Shown: positions 18,037 to 26,856 of the stretch, one piece after another | Position numbering within the stretch: the first letter of the stretch is position 1 | How the letters are laid out: each line of letters opens with the position of its first letter | Source: Fulvimarina pelagi HTCC2506 | GTDB lineage: Bacteria > Pseudomonadota > Alphaproteobacteria > Rhizobiales > Rhizobiaceae | Length of the DNA: 64,000 nucleotides | Assembly: GCF_000153705.1 (NCBI RefSeq) | Contig: NZ_DS022272.1 | Span: 3,628,432-3,692,431 of the forward strand | Direction: 5' to 3' | The notes under the pieces: generated by a model | What the model saw: only the letters and a program-made list of their open reading frames with translations | The model's database searches: none | What the model was told of the DNA's origin: nothing | Translations under genes and position numbers: made by a program

Positions 18037-18337
18037 GCCCCGCCTAGAAGTGCGAACCCCCAGGGCTTAATTCGAAGCTATCGCACCGCTTACGCGGCGA
18101 GACGTGCTTCCGCATAGTTGTCGTTTGCAACTATTGATACGGCCCGATAACGGCGGAACCATTCCGAGCAAAAATCCGATCTTTACGCCCTCGTCGATCC
18201 TATTTCGCCCCCGCCATGTCCCATCGGATCCGAAAAGCGGACTTCATGAGACATGGTGGAGGCGCCGGGTACCGCCCCCGGGTCCGAAAGGTTTATTGCA
18301 TCGAACGTTTATCGCCATAGCCGGAGTTGGTCCGGCA
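18037..18337 (-). ncRNA. ssrA: Two-piece (circularly permuted) tmRNA gene
   Basis: Read on the minus strand the gene is permuted as in other alphaproteobacteria. The acceptor piece comes first and ends GGCGCCTCCACCA, with the CCA end at 18254. A loop of about 41 nt (18253-18213) is removed during processing. The coding piece then starts GGGGGCGAAATAGGATCGAC at 18212. Its first seven bases pair with CGCCTCC of the acceptor piece (one G-U) to form the tRNA-like acceptor stem. The tag reading frame at 18128-18090 encodes ANDNYAEARLAA and a TAA stop. tmRNA rescues stalled ribosomes and marks the product for ClpXP. Outer ends are estimated from the promoter and terminator. Confidence 0.93.
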
Positions 18338-18343
18338 TCTGCA

Positions 18344-18372
18344 AATATAAGAGGGATCGCCGGACGTGAAAA
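18344..18372 (-). promoter_or_regulatory. Predicted ssrA promoter
   Basis: On the minus strand TTTTCA (18372-18367) and TATATT (18349-18344) are separated by exactly 17 bp, placing the transcription start near 18337, at the expected 5' end of the acceptor piece. Confidence 0.65.
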
Positions 18373-18658
18373 GAGGAAAACCCCGGTGTGGGTGCGATGC
18401 CTCTTTCTAAGAGGAAATCGTTCGCGAAGAGTTCTCGGAACGAGGCTGATGCGCTGTCGGTATTGGGAAGACTAGGCTTCGCGCGCGGCGAGACCCATGC
18501 GTCCACAATCATGTGCCGGATGACGAGGCGAATTTTTACCAGCTCCGATGTCGATCGATGTATCTGACCGGCTGGACTCTCTTCGCGACAGGCGGCAAAA
18601 GCACCACATCGATCGAGGACCCCAACCCTTCCATTTCTGGACGAGAGTGAGTGTCGAC
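18373..18658. other. Spacer between the ssrA promoter and thyA
   Basis: About 290 bp with divergent promoters. No gene is supported. An in-frame upstream extension of thyA to 18548 exists but residue numbering (see thyA) argues against it. Confidence 0.4.
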
Positions 18659-19453
18659 GTGCGGCAATATCTGGATCTTCTGGCCCGGGTTCTCGGCGAG
18701 GGAACCGACCGCCCTGACCGCACGGGTACCGGAACGCGTTCGGTGTTCGGCCATCAGATGCGTTTCGACCTCGGCGAGGGCTTCCCGCTTCTGACGACCA
18801 AGAGACTGCATATCCGCTCTATCGTTCACGAGCTTCTGTGGTTCCTCAAGGGCGATACCAACATCGCCTACCTCAAAGCGAATGGTGTCCGGATCTGGGA
18901 TGAATGGGCGGACGAGAATGGCGATCTCGGTCCGGTCTACGGTGCGCAGTGGCGCTCCTGGCCCGACTATGATGGCGGTACGATCGACCAGATTTCAGGG
19001 GTTCTCGACACTCTCAGGACCAACCCGCATTCCCGCCGTCTCATCGTTTCGGCCTGGAATCCGGCACTTGTCGACACAATGGCGCTCCCGCCTTGCCATT
19101 GTCTTTTTCAATTTTACGTCGCGAACGGCAAACTTTCCTGTCAACTTTACCAGCGGTCGGCGGACGTCTTCCTTGGCGTGCCTTTCAATATCGCCTCTTA
19201 TGCGCTGCTCACGCACATGATTGCACAGGCATCGGGTCTCGATGTCGGCGACTTCGTGCACACGCTGGGGGATGCTCATCTCTATGCGGATCATCTCGAA
19301 CAGGCGCGCCTGCAGCTTGACCGTACCCCGGGGCCGCTGCCGGTGCTGAAGCTCAACCCTGACGTCCGCGACCTCTTCGCGTTCACCTTCGCGGATGTCG
19401 CAATCGAGAACTACGAGGCACAGCCGCATATCGCCGCTCCGATTTCCGTATGA
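18659..19453 (+). CDS. thyA: Thymidylate synthase
   Basis: Converts dUMP and 5,10-methylene-tetrahydrofolate to dTMP and dihydrofolate. With the GTG start at 18659 the product has 264 residues, and the catalytic Cys falls at position 146 ([11 protein letters not shown]), the same length and number as the E. coli enzyme, which decides the start. The folate and phosphate sites are seen in [12 protein letters not shown] and [20 protein letters not shown]. It overlaps folA by 4 bp (ATGA), so the dihydrofolate it makes is recycled by the next gene product. Longer in-frame starts (back to 18548) are not conserved. Confidence 0.97.
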   Translation: MRQYLDLLARVLGEGTDRPDRTGTGTRSVFGHQMRFDLGEGFPLLTTKRLHIRSIVHELLWFLKGDTNIAYLKANGVRIWDEWADENGDLGPVYGAQWRSWPDYDGGTIDQISGVLDTLRTNPHSRRLIVSAWNPALVDTMALPPCHCLFQFYVANGKLSCQLYQRSADVFLGVPFNIASYALLTHMIAQASGLDVGDFVHTLGDAHLYADHLEQARLQLDRTPGPLPVLKLNPDVRDLFAFTFADVAIENYEAQPHIAAPISV

Positions 19454-19986
19454 GCGAAAGCCGAACTGAATTCGTCGCTGTCGTCGCGGCAGCAAAGAAC
19501 GGCGTGATCGGTGCGGACGGCGGCATGCCCTGGTCAATCCCGAGCGATCTGAAACGCTACCGCAGCCTCACCATGGGCAAGCCGATGATCATGGGCCGCA
19601 AGACTCTCGAGGCGATCGGGAAGGCGCTGGACGGACGAGACTCGATTGTGCTGACACGCGAGAACAGGCTCGCAGTCGATGGAGCGATGCTGGCGAGCGG
19701 GCCTGCGGAAGCGATCGCGAAGGCGATCGAGTGTGCCAGCGCCCGCCGTGCCAGCGAGATTGCCGTCGTGGGCGGTGCTGAGATTTACCGCCTGCTCTGG
19801 GATCATATCGATCGGATCGCGTTGACCGAGGTCGACGCCGAGCCGGAGGGCGATGCGGTGTTCCCAGCGATCGATGAAAGCGAATTTGAGCTCCTGTCAG
19901 AAGAGCCGTGGATACGCGGCGAGCGTGATTCGGCGGCAACGCGCTTCAAGTCCTACCAACGAAGATTTCGTTTCGATCAAGATTAA
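19450..19986 (+). CDS. folA: Dihydrofolate reductase
   Basis: NADPH-dependent reduction of dihydrofolate to tetrahydrofolate. The 178-residue product shows the DHFR blocks [20 protein letters not shown] and [20 protein letters not shown], then [15 protein letters not shown] and [15 protein letters not shown]. The acidic active-site residue is the Asp of SDLKRY, as expected. The start overlaps the thyA stop by 4 bp. It is about 15-20 residues longer than the shortest bacterial enzymes, which is normal for this group. Confidence 0.97.
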   Translation: MSESRTEFVAVVAAAKNGVIGADGGMPWSIPSDLKRYRSLTMGKPMIMGRKTLEAIGKALDGRDSIVLTRENRLAVDGAMLASGPAEAIAKAIECASARRASEIAVVGGAEIYRLLWDHIDRIALTEVDAEPEGDAVFPAIDESEFELLSEEPWIRGERDSAATRFKSYQRRFRFDQD

Positions 19987-20209
19987 CGCTTCGCAACCAA
20001 GTCTAAAATTGATCCGATTCAAGACAATTTGGCGATCTTGAAGCACAATCTTGCGTTTATCGTCTTTAAAATGCCAGCGAGGCCAACGCGCAAAACGGTC
20101 GCGGGCGCGTTGAAAGCAGAATATGCAACTCTTATAAGAACCAATAGGCGATTTAGAGCGAGCGGCGCTTCCAGCCCCTTCGCGCTTTTCATCAATTGAA
20201 AGGACTTCG

Positions 20210-21406
20210 ATGCCTTGGAGCAATCAGACCGGTAGCGGCGGTTGGAAGGGTGGCGGCGGCAACGGCGGAGGTCCCTGGGGCCAGCGTCCGCAAGGTCCGC
20301 GGCCCGGCGGCGGCGGCGGCGGCCCGAACAACAGCCCCGATCTTGAAGACATCCTGCGACGGGGCGGCGACAGGCTGAAGCGGGCGTTTCCCGGTGGTGG
20401 CGGCTCCAGCGGCGGTGCCGCAGCAATCGTGCTTCTGGTCGTCGTGCTCCTCGGCATCGGTTGGCTGTTCAAGGCCGTCTACACGGTCCAGCCCGACGAG
20501 GTCGGCGTCGAGATGCTGTTCGGCAAGCCCAAGCAGGAACTCGCCCAACCAGGCCTGCACTTCATCATGTGGCCATTCGAGACCGTAGACACCGTACCCG
20601 TCGTCGAAAGCCAGATCACCCTCGGCTCCAGCCAGCGCGGCGAGAATTCTGGCCTGATGTTATCGGGCGACCAGAACATCGTGGATGTCCAGTTCGCCGT
20701 TCTCTATCAGGTCGACAACCCGCAGAACTTCCTCTTCAACGTGCAGGACCCCACCGCGATGGTGCAGCAGGTCTCCGAGAGCGCGATGCGCGAGGTTGTC
20801 GGACGCCGTCCCGTGCAGGACGTCTTCCGCGACGATCGTGCGGGGATCGCCGAGGAAGTTCGCGAGATCACCCAGACCACCCTCAATGATTACGGTACCG
20901 GTATCCGCATTAACGGCATCTCGATCGAGGACGCCGCGCCGCCGCCACAGGTCGCCGACGCCTTCGACGAGGTTCAGCGCGCCGAGCAGGACGAGGACCG
21001 CTTCATCGAGGAGGCGAACCGATACCGAAACCAGCAGCTCGGCCAAGCCCGTGGTGAGGCAGCGCAGATCCGCGAGGATGCGGCTGCCTACAAGAGCCGC
21101 GTCGTTCAGGAGGCAGAAGGTGAAGCACAGCGCTTCTCGTCGATTCTCGAAGAATACGCCAAGGCTCCGGAAGTGACGCGAAAGCGCCTTTTCCTCGAGA
21201 CCATGGAGGGCGTTCTGCGCGACTCCAACAAGATTATCCTCGAGAGCAATGCCGCCGGCGGACAGGGCGTGGTCCCCTATCTTCCGCTTAACGAATTGCA
21301 GCGCCAAAACTCCAATTCGTCCGGCAATGGCCAGAACAACAACGGCACCAACGACTCGTCCTCGCGCACAAGCGCAAACCGTGCGGTGTCGGGAGGTGCC
21401 AACTGA
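20210..21406 (+). CDS. hflK: FtsH protease activity modulator HflK
   Basis: Band-7/SPFH membrane protein that with HflC forms a large cage around FtsH and tunes its proteolysis. The 398-residue product has a Gly/Pro-rich cytoplasmic N terminus (1-70), one membrane segment at about 71-92, then the SPFH domain (VQPDEVGVEMLFGKPKQELA) and a long charged helix (about 245-320). The C terminus is Asn/Ser-rich. AAAGGA lies upstream of the ATG. The stop overlaps the hflC start (TGATG). The upstream 223 bp separates it from folA. Confidence 0.96.
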   Translation: MPWSNQTGSGGWKGGGGNGGGPWGQRPQGPRPGGGGGGPNNSPDLEDILRRGGDRLKRAFPGGGGSSGGAAAIVLLVVVLLGIGWLFKAVYTVQPDEVGVEMLFGKPKQELAQPGLHFIMWPFETVDTVPVVESQITLGSSQRGENSGLMLSGDQNIVDVQFAVLYQVDNPQNFLFNVQDPTAMVQQVSESAMREVVGRRPVQDVFRDDRAGIAEEVREITQTTLNDYGTGIRINGISIEDAAPPPQVADAFDEVQRAEQDEDRFIEEANRYRNQQLGQARGEAAQIREDAAAYKSRVVQEAEGEAQRFSSILEEYAKAPEVTRKRLFLETMEGVLRDSNKIILESNAAGGQGVVPYLPLNELQRQNSNSSGNGQNNNGTNDSSSRTSANRAVSGGAN

Positions 21407-22584
21407 TGAACCGACTTTACGCTTTGGTCGCCGTTGTCGCGGTCGTCGTTCTCCTCGTATGGAACTCAATCTTCGTCGTTAACGAAAAGGAACAGGCGAT
21501 CGTTCTGCGCTTTGGTGAGATCCAGCGCGTAGCCGAGGAGCCGGGTCTGTACTTCAAACTGCCCTTCGGCTTCGCCGGCGCCGACACTGTACAGATGCTG
21601 CCTGATCGTCTCTTGCGCTTCGACCTCGACGACATCCGCGTTCAGGTCTCAGGCGGCCGCTTCTACGTCGTCGACGCCTTCCTGGTGTACAACATCGCCG
21701 ACGCCGCTCGCTTCCGGCAGGCGGTCTCGGGTTCGATCCCGCAGGCCGAACAGCGTCTGCGTACCCGTCTCGATGCATCGCTGCGCCGGGTCTACGGCCT
21801 GCGCGGCTTCGAGGCAGCGCTCTCCAACGAGCGTGGTGAGATGATGAGACAGGTGCGCGACGAGATCGTTGCCGACGCACAGACTCTTGGCGTCGAAGTC
21901 ACTGACGTACGTATTCGCCGAACCGACCTCACAGATGAGGTGTCCGAGCAGACATACGAGCGGATGCAGGCCGAACGTCTCGCGGAGGCAGAGAGACTGC
22001 GTGCTCGCGGTCAGGTCGCCGCTCGCGAAATTCGCGCCGGCTCGGATCGCGAGGTGGTGGAGACCGTCGCTGTCGCCCGGCGTGACGCTGAGATCCTGCA
22101 GGGTCAGGGTGATGCCGAACGCAACCGTGTCTTCGGCGAAGCTTTCGGAGCTGATCCGGAATTCTTCGACTTCTATCGTTCCATGAGCGCTTATCGTCAA
22201 GCTCTCGAAAATTCGGGAACGACCTTGGTCCTCTCGCCGGACTCGGAGTTCTTCAGATATTTCCAGAACGACAGCGCGCGGCCGTCGGGCTCCGGTGGCT
22301 CGTCGATCGATCCGAGCGATCTACCCCAACTCCCGGACATCGAGCAGCGGTCGTCGAATGCCGGCGATGCTTCGGAAGGTGACGACAGTCAGCAGGCTGC
22401 TGCCGGCGCCGAAGTGCCGGCAGTATCCGCCGGGGGCGACCAGACCGGTGCCATCGCCGCACCGACGGCGGGCACCGCGTCCAGCGGCGATGCGGCGGCC
22501 AGCGCTGCGTCGGAGCCGAGTATCGATGGTGCAGCCAATAGTGCCGAAAGTGCACCGGCACCGCAGGACAACGCTGCCCAGTGA
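21406..22584 (+). CDS. hflC: Protease modulator HflC
   Basis: Partner of HflK in the FtsH-regulating SPFH complex. A membrane segment at about 5-23 precedes VNEKEQAIVLRFGEIQRVAE, the SPFH domain and the coiled-coil helix (QTYERMQAERLAEAERLRAR). The conserved part ends near residue 287 (SPDSEFFRYF). The remaining about 105 residues are a Ser/Ala/Gly/Pro-rich low-complexity tail, making the protein longer (392) than typical HflC of about 290-330. It overlaps hflK by one base and DUF2065 by four. Confidence 0.95.
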   Translation: MNRLYALVAVVAVVVLLVWNSIFVVNEKEQAIVLRFGEIQRVAEEPGLYFKLPFGFAGADTVQMLPDRLLRFDLDDIRVQVSGGRFYVVDAFLVYNIADAARFRQAVSGSIPQAEQRLRTRLDASLRRVYGLRGFEAALSNERGEMMRQVRDEIVADAQTLGVEVTDVRIRRTDLTDEVSEQTYERMQAERLAEAERLRARGQVAAREIRAGSDREVVETVAVARRDAEILQGQGDAERNRVFGEAFGADPEFFDFYRSMSAYRQALENSGTTLVLSPDSEFFRYFQNDSARPSGSGGSSIDPSDLPQLPDIEQRSSNAGDASEGDDSQQAAAGAEVPAVSAGGDQTGAIAAPTAGTASSGDAAASAASEPSIDGAANSAESAPAPQDNAAQ

Positions 22585-22766
22585 CGGATTTCCTGACAGC
22601 CCTCGGTCTCCTTCTGGTGATCGAGGGCGTTGTCTATGCGGCATTCCCGTCCCTGGTGAAACGGCTTGCGGCCGAGGCTTCACAATCGCACGAACAAAGC
22701 CTGCGTATCGGCGGCCTCGTTGCGGCCGTCATCGGCTTCGGCATCATCTGGCTCCTGCGTCATTAG
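22581..22766 (+). CDS. DUF2065 family small membrane protein
   Basis: A 61-residue protein with two membrane helices, beginning TDFLTALGLLLVIEGVVYAA and ending AVIGFGIIWLLRH, the DUF2065 (YjeT-like) pattern. Found after hflC in many proteobacteria; its function is unknown but position suggests a link to HflKC-FtsH. GTG start overlapping the hflC stop by 4 bp. Confidence 0.9.
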   Translation: MTDFLTALGLLLVIEGVVYAAFPSLVKRLAAEASQSHEQSLRIGGLVAAVIGFGIIWLLRH

Positions 22767-22974
22767 TCGCCTGCCGAACGGCCCGCGCGACATGCTGACA
22801 CGTATCCGCCGCACATTAGTTTGATCGAGCAGCCGCAGCCTCGGGGGACACATTCGCTATACTTGCTCGAGGGGGGTCTGCCGTGAAAGCTTGGCTTCGC
22901 AGGAAACACGCGCCAAGCGTTTCCGGCTCATCACCTGAACCGGGTGTCCGAAAAAACGGAAGAAGATCCAGCCT

Positions 22975-24846
22975 ATGATTTCTCTGCTGCCGCGCCTCCT
23001 TCTCACGACGGCTCTCATCGTGTCTCTCGCGGGTGGGTCCGCCCGCGCGCAGGCGACCGGCGATTATGGCGGCATGAGTCAGAGCCAACCGGCAGACGGC
23101 GGCGTCGGTGCACCGGAACCTCAACTGGACGCAATACCGGAAATTCCGGAAACAGGAGAACAGGAAGGGTCCCCTGTCGAACCGGCGGACGAGGGACCAG
23201 CCGTGACGCCGGAAAGCGGAGAGCCCGAGGCAGAGCAGGGCTCGGAGCCATCAGCCGAAGCCGAAGAAAATGCCGAAGAGGCGCCGACGAGCGATCCCGA
23301 AAGCGAAGCGGAGGCAGCCGTACCGGCTCTGCCCGCCCCTCCTGTCGAGGAAGACGAGACGACGACCGGTCGAGAAGATGAGGCTGCCAGTGAGGCGACT
23401 GTCACGCCGCCTGCCTCCCGACAGGGCCCCGAGTCGGTGTCCGAACTCGCCGAAAGTCTCCTCGACGCTGTGGTGAATATCTCCACGGCCCAACGCGTTG
23501 AGCGGCCCGGCGGCGGCATTCCGCCCCTCGAGGCGCCGGAGGGCTCGCCGCTTCAGGACTTTTTCGACGATCTCCTGCGTGGGGACGGCAATCCGAGCGG
23601 CCGGAGGGTTCAATCCCTCGGTTCTGGCTTCGTCATTGATCCGTCCGGCGTCGTCATCACGAACAACCACGTTATTCAGGATGCCGACGAGATCACCGTC
23701 AACTTCGCCGATGGATCCCAGCTCGAAGCCGAACTGCTGGGCCGAGACCCGAAGACCGATCTCGCCGTTCTCAAGGTCCAGTCCGACGAGCCGCTCGTTT
23801 CCGTCGCGTTCGGCGACTCCGAAACGATCAAGATCGGCGACTGGGTCATGGCGATCGGCAATCCCTTCGGGCTCGGCGGTTCGGTCTCCCTGGGCATCGT
23901 TTCAGCGCGCGGGCGCAACATCAATGCGGGCCCCTACGACAACTTCATTCAGACTGACGCGGCTATCAACCGAGGCAATTCGGGCGGTCCGCTATTCGAC
24001 ATGAACGGCAATGTCGTTGGCATCAACACCGCGATCATCTCTCCGACAGGCGGGTCGATCGGCATCGGGTTCTCGATCCCCGCGAACCTTGCGGTCAACG
24101 TCGTCAACCAGTTGCGTGAATTTGGCGAAACCCGGCGCGGTTGGCTTGGCATTCGCCTCTCTGCGGTCACAGACGATATCGCGAGTGGCCTCGGAATCGG
24201 CGAAGCCCGTGGCGCGGTGGTCGTCGGAACGATCGACGGCGGGCCTTCGCAGGATGTCCTCAAGGCCGGCGATGTCATCACCGCTTTCGATGGGAAGACC
24301 GTCGAATCCTCCCGCGATCTGCCGCGCATCGTAGCGGAGACCCCGGTCGGCAAAGATGTCGAGGTTGAGATCCTGCGCAAGACATCGCGCGAGGCCGACG
24401 CCGAACCGATGACGGTCACGGTGACGCTTGGTCGGCTCGAAGACGGCGAGCGCCTTATGGCCGAAGGGCCGAACGGCGAAGAAGAGGAAGCCGATGGTGA
24501 TACCTCAGACGACGAGGCGGTCGAAGGCGAGGCTCAAACCGGTGCAACCGACCCCGTCCTCGGTCTGACCCTTGGCGCGATCGACGATGATACACGATCT
24601 GAATTCAATCTTCCCGAGGACGCGGAGGGTGTTCTGATCACAGCTGTCGCGGCCGGCTCGAACGCTGCCGAGAAAGGCATCGAAGCAGGCATGCTCATTC
24701 AGGAGATCGCGCAAGAGAGCGTGTCGTCGGTCTCCGATGTCGAAGAGAAACTCGCCGAACTGAGGAGCGAGGGACGGCGCAACGCTTTGATGCTCGTTGC
24801 GGAACAGGACGGGGATCTCCGCTTCGTCGTGCTCCCGCTCGACTGA
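22975..24846 (+). CDS. degP: Do/DegP-family periplasmic serine protease with long acidic N-terminal insert
   Basis: Periplasmic protease/chaperone for misfolded envelope proteins. The signal peptide (about 1-26, ending ARA) is followed by an acidic Glu/Pro/Ala-rich region (about 28-150) not seen in standard DegP. The trypsin-like domain comes next: His232 in VVITNNHVIQDAD, Asp262 in DPKTDLAVLKV and Ser336 in NRGNSGGPLFD. Two PDZ domains follow (about 365-460 and 515-615), separated by a second acidic stretch. At 623 residues it is over 100 longer than usual. It follows hflKC-DUF2065 by 208 bp; the leader contains a 7-bp stem (GCTTGGC 22889-22895 with GCCAAGC 22912-22918). A second degP lies at 37121. 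Confidence 0.93.
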   Translation: MISLLPRLLLTTALIVSLAGGSARAQATGDYGGMSQSQPADGGVGAPEPQLDAIPEIPETGEQEGSPVEPADEGPAVTPESGEPEAEQGSEPSAEAEENAEEAPTSDPESEAEAAVPALPAPPVEEDETTTGREDEAASEATVTPPASRQGPESVSELAESLLDAVVNISTAQRVERPGGGIPPLEAPEGSPLQDFFDDLLRGDGNPSGRRVQSLGSGFVIDPSGVVITNNHVIQDADEITVNFADGSQLEAELLGRDPKTDLAVLKVQSDEPLVSVAFGDSETIKIGDWVMAIGNPFGLGGSVSLGIVSARGRNINAGPYDNFIQTDAAINRGNSGGPLFDMNGNVVGINTAIISPTGGSIGIGFSIPANLAVNVVNQLREFGETRRGWLGIRLSAVTDDIASGLGIGEARGAVVVGTIDGGPSQDVLKAGDVITAFDGKTVESSRDLPRIVAETPVGKDVEVEILRKTSREADAEPMTVTVTLGRLEDGERLMAEGPNGEEEEADGDTSDDEAVEGEAQTGATDPVLGLTLGAIDDDTRSEFNLPEDAEGVLITAVAAGSNAAEKGIEAGMLIQEIAQESVSSVSDVEEKLAELRSEGRRNALMLVAEQDGDLRFVVLPLD

Positions 24847-25328
24847 CGCCAAACGCTCTTGATGATGCCGGCTGCTGCCAAAATCGGCGGCTACGCATCT
24901 TGGAAGATCGAAAAGCCTATCGCATCCGCATAACACTGGTTTGCGACGTTTCGCGTTTGCTGTCGAAGTCTTCGACGTCGCAGTCTTGAGAGACAGCCGG
25001 GACGCAGCATTCATCGCTTCGAAGATCGCGTGAATCGAGATGCAATGCAGCTCAAGTGAAACCTCTCTCCCTCATTGCCTTTGTCGCCTTTAAACCGCCG
25101 CCGTCGCTCAACGCTGACGCCCGGTAGCGAAGCCCGTCAGGGCAAGGCCGTTGGGGGGCGCGTCGATCAAAACGACAGCGCCGGCTTTCTTGCCGTTTCG
25201 GTGCTTTGGCCGATCCCACGGTTCGCTGCCGTACGAAAGCGGCATTGGAAAGCGCCGATTTCTTGGTGCGCCAGTCGATTCGTGCCTCTATCGTCGTCAG
25301 CATCTGACGAGGAGGAGGAGGAAAGCCG
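24847..25328. other. 482-bp spacer
   Basis: No gene supported on either strand. It contains a perfect palindrome GTCGAAG-t-CTTCGAC at 24962-24976 that could be an operator. The strong ribosome site GAGGAGGAGGAGGAAAG before the next gene lies at its right end. Confidence 0.4.
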
Positions 25329-26213
25329 ATGACGACAGAAGGCGCGGTTCATGTCATCGACGATCGCACTCTGGAGCTTGGCGAAGGGCCGAGTTACGAC
25401 CCGCTGACCGACAAGGCCTATTGGTTCGATATCCTGGGTATGACGCTCTACGAGATGGACTGCCAGACGGATGCAGTGACGCCTCATCCGCTGCCACGAA
25501 TGGCAAGCGAGATTGCGGGCATCGACCAGGAACGCCAGATCATAGCGATGGAGGACGGGTTCTATTTCCGCGATCGAGAAAGCGGTGACCTGAAGCCCCA
25601 CGTCCCGCTCGAGGCGGACGATCCGAACACGCGATCGAACGATGGCGGCGTCCATCCCTCTGGCGCGCTCTGGATCGGCACGATGAGCAAGCATGGCGCT
25701 CGAGAAGCGGGCGCGATCTATCACTACCGTGCAGGCGTCGTCACTCAGCTTTACGATAAGATCTCGATCCCGAACGGCATCTGCTTTTCTTCCGACGGCG
25801 TGACCGGCTATTTCTGCGATACGGTGGTGAACAAGCTGATGCGTGTGGCACTGGACCCGCAAACCGGGATGCCAACCAGCGAGCCTGAGCTCTTCTTCGA
25901 CCAGACAGGTGGGAAGGGTGTTCTCGACGGTGCGGTCCTGGCCGAAGACGGCAATCTGTGGATTGCTTGCTGGGGTGGAGCGAACGTTCTCGTCCTCTCG
26001 CCGGACGGAACGGTGGTGCGGGAACTGGCGGTGCCGACGCGGCAACCGACATGTCCTGCTTTCATCGGTCGAAATGCCGAACGGCTCCTGGTGACAACCG
26101 CGTGGGAACACATGTCTCCGGAGCGCCGATCGATTGACGCGAAGGCCGGGATGACTTTCGTGCTGGACCCGGGTGTCCGGGGTCGCCATCCGGCGCCGGT
26201 TCTAGTGGCCTAA
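25329..26213 (+). CDS. SMP-30/gluconolactonase/LRE family protein
   Basis: A 294-residue six-bladed beta-propeller of the SMP-30 family, whose members are calcium- or zinc-dependent sugar lactonases. Family features are LGEGPSYDPLTDKAYWFDI (metal-binding Glu18), the NDGGVHPSGALWIGTMS block with the metal-binding Asn and Asp region, and IPNGICFSSDG plus DGAVLAEDGNLWIACWGGA with the catalytic Asp. These suggest an active lactonase, probably acting on aldono-lactones in sugar catabolism. No sugar dehydrogenase or transporter is adjacent. Strong Shine-Dalgarno upstream. Confidence 0.92.
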   Translation: MTTEGAVHVIDDRTLELGEGPSYDPLTDKAYWFDILGMTLYEMDCQTDAVTPHPLPRMASEIAGIDQERQIIAMEDGFYFRDRESGDLKPHVPLEADDPNTRSNDGGVHPSGALWIGTMSKHGAREAGAIYHYRAGVVTQLYDKISIPNGICFSSDGVTGYFCDTVVNKLMRVALDPQTGMPTSEPELFFDQTGGKGVLDGAVLAEDGNLWIACWGGANVLVLSPDGTVVRELAVPTRQPTCPAFIGRNAERLLVTTAWEHMSPERRSIDAKAGMTFVLDPGVRGRHPAPVLVA

Positions 26214-26264
26214 CCCTTTTTCGAAGAAGGATCGGCCGAACTTTCGGCAGGCGGCATCTCACCG

Positions 26265-26729
26265 TCAAAGGACGTTCGATGATGCGCTTTCGGTTTCCAG
26301 AACAGAAGAGGGCTCGGTACCTGTGGCTAGGAGAAAGCCTTCGTCGATCCATCCGGTGATCCCGCCGATCATCTCCTTGACTGGCCGACCGAGGCGAGCA
26401 AGGCGGATCGCCGCCTTGTTTGCGCCATTGCAGTGTGGACCGGCGCAGTAGACCACGAACAGCGTGTTTTCGGTCCATTCGCTCATGCGGCGCTCGGTAA
26501 TCTTGCCATGCGGCAGGTTGATCGCGCCCGGCACATGGCCCTCTTCGTAGAGATCCGGACCCCGCACATCGAGAATGACAAAGTCGTTTGCCTGCATGCG
26601 AAGGCTCTCGTGGATGTCCCAGCAATCGGTTTCGACGCCGAGCCGCTTAGTGAAATGTTCGAGCGCTTCACTGGACGGGAGAGCAGGCACGGCTGCTACA
26701 AGGCTCGGCGCATTCGCGGTATCAGGCAT
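26265..26729 (-). CDS. Rhodanese-like domain protein
   Basis: A 154-residue single-domain rhodanese (about 35-140). DFVILDVRGPDLYEEGHVPG is the first family block, and the active-site loop is VVYCAGPHCNGA with nucleophile Cys95. The loop carries a second Cys at 100. Such proteins transfer sulfur from a persulfide, but single-domain members have diverse roles. The N-terminal 30 residues are not conserved. It is convergent with the SMP-30 gene and has its own GGGGATCG site upstream. Confidence 0.88.
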   Translation of the reverse strand: MPDTANAPSLVAAVPALPSSEALEHFTKRLGVETDCWDIHESLRMQANDFVILDVRGPDLYEEGHVPGAINLPHGKITERRMSEWTENTLFVVYCAGPHCNGANKAAIRLARLGRPVKEMIGGITGWIDEGFLLATGTEPSSVLETESASSNVL

Positions 26730-26856
26730 AGGCGATCCCCTTCATTCATTGATCACGATGTCCAAGCGATCCAGTTTCGACTCCGGCGAATCTGACGATA
26801 TTGCGAGTTTTCAGTCAGCCTCCGTCGAGTGGTTGAACCGCCTGCGTTGCAGCCGA

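Noticed and set aside
18241-18360. GC-rich block at 18251-18300 read on the plus strand as a leader RNA or riboswitch of thyA
   Set aside because: The opposite strand carries a complete tmRNA: CCA end, coding-piece start, and the tag frame ANDNYAEARLAA. The block is its acceptor piece.
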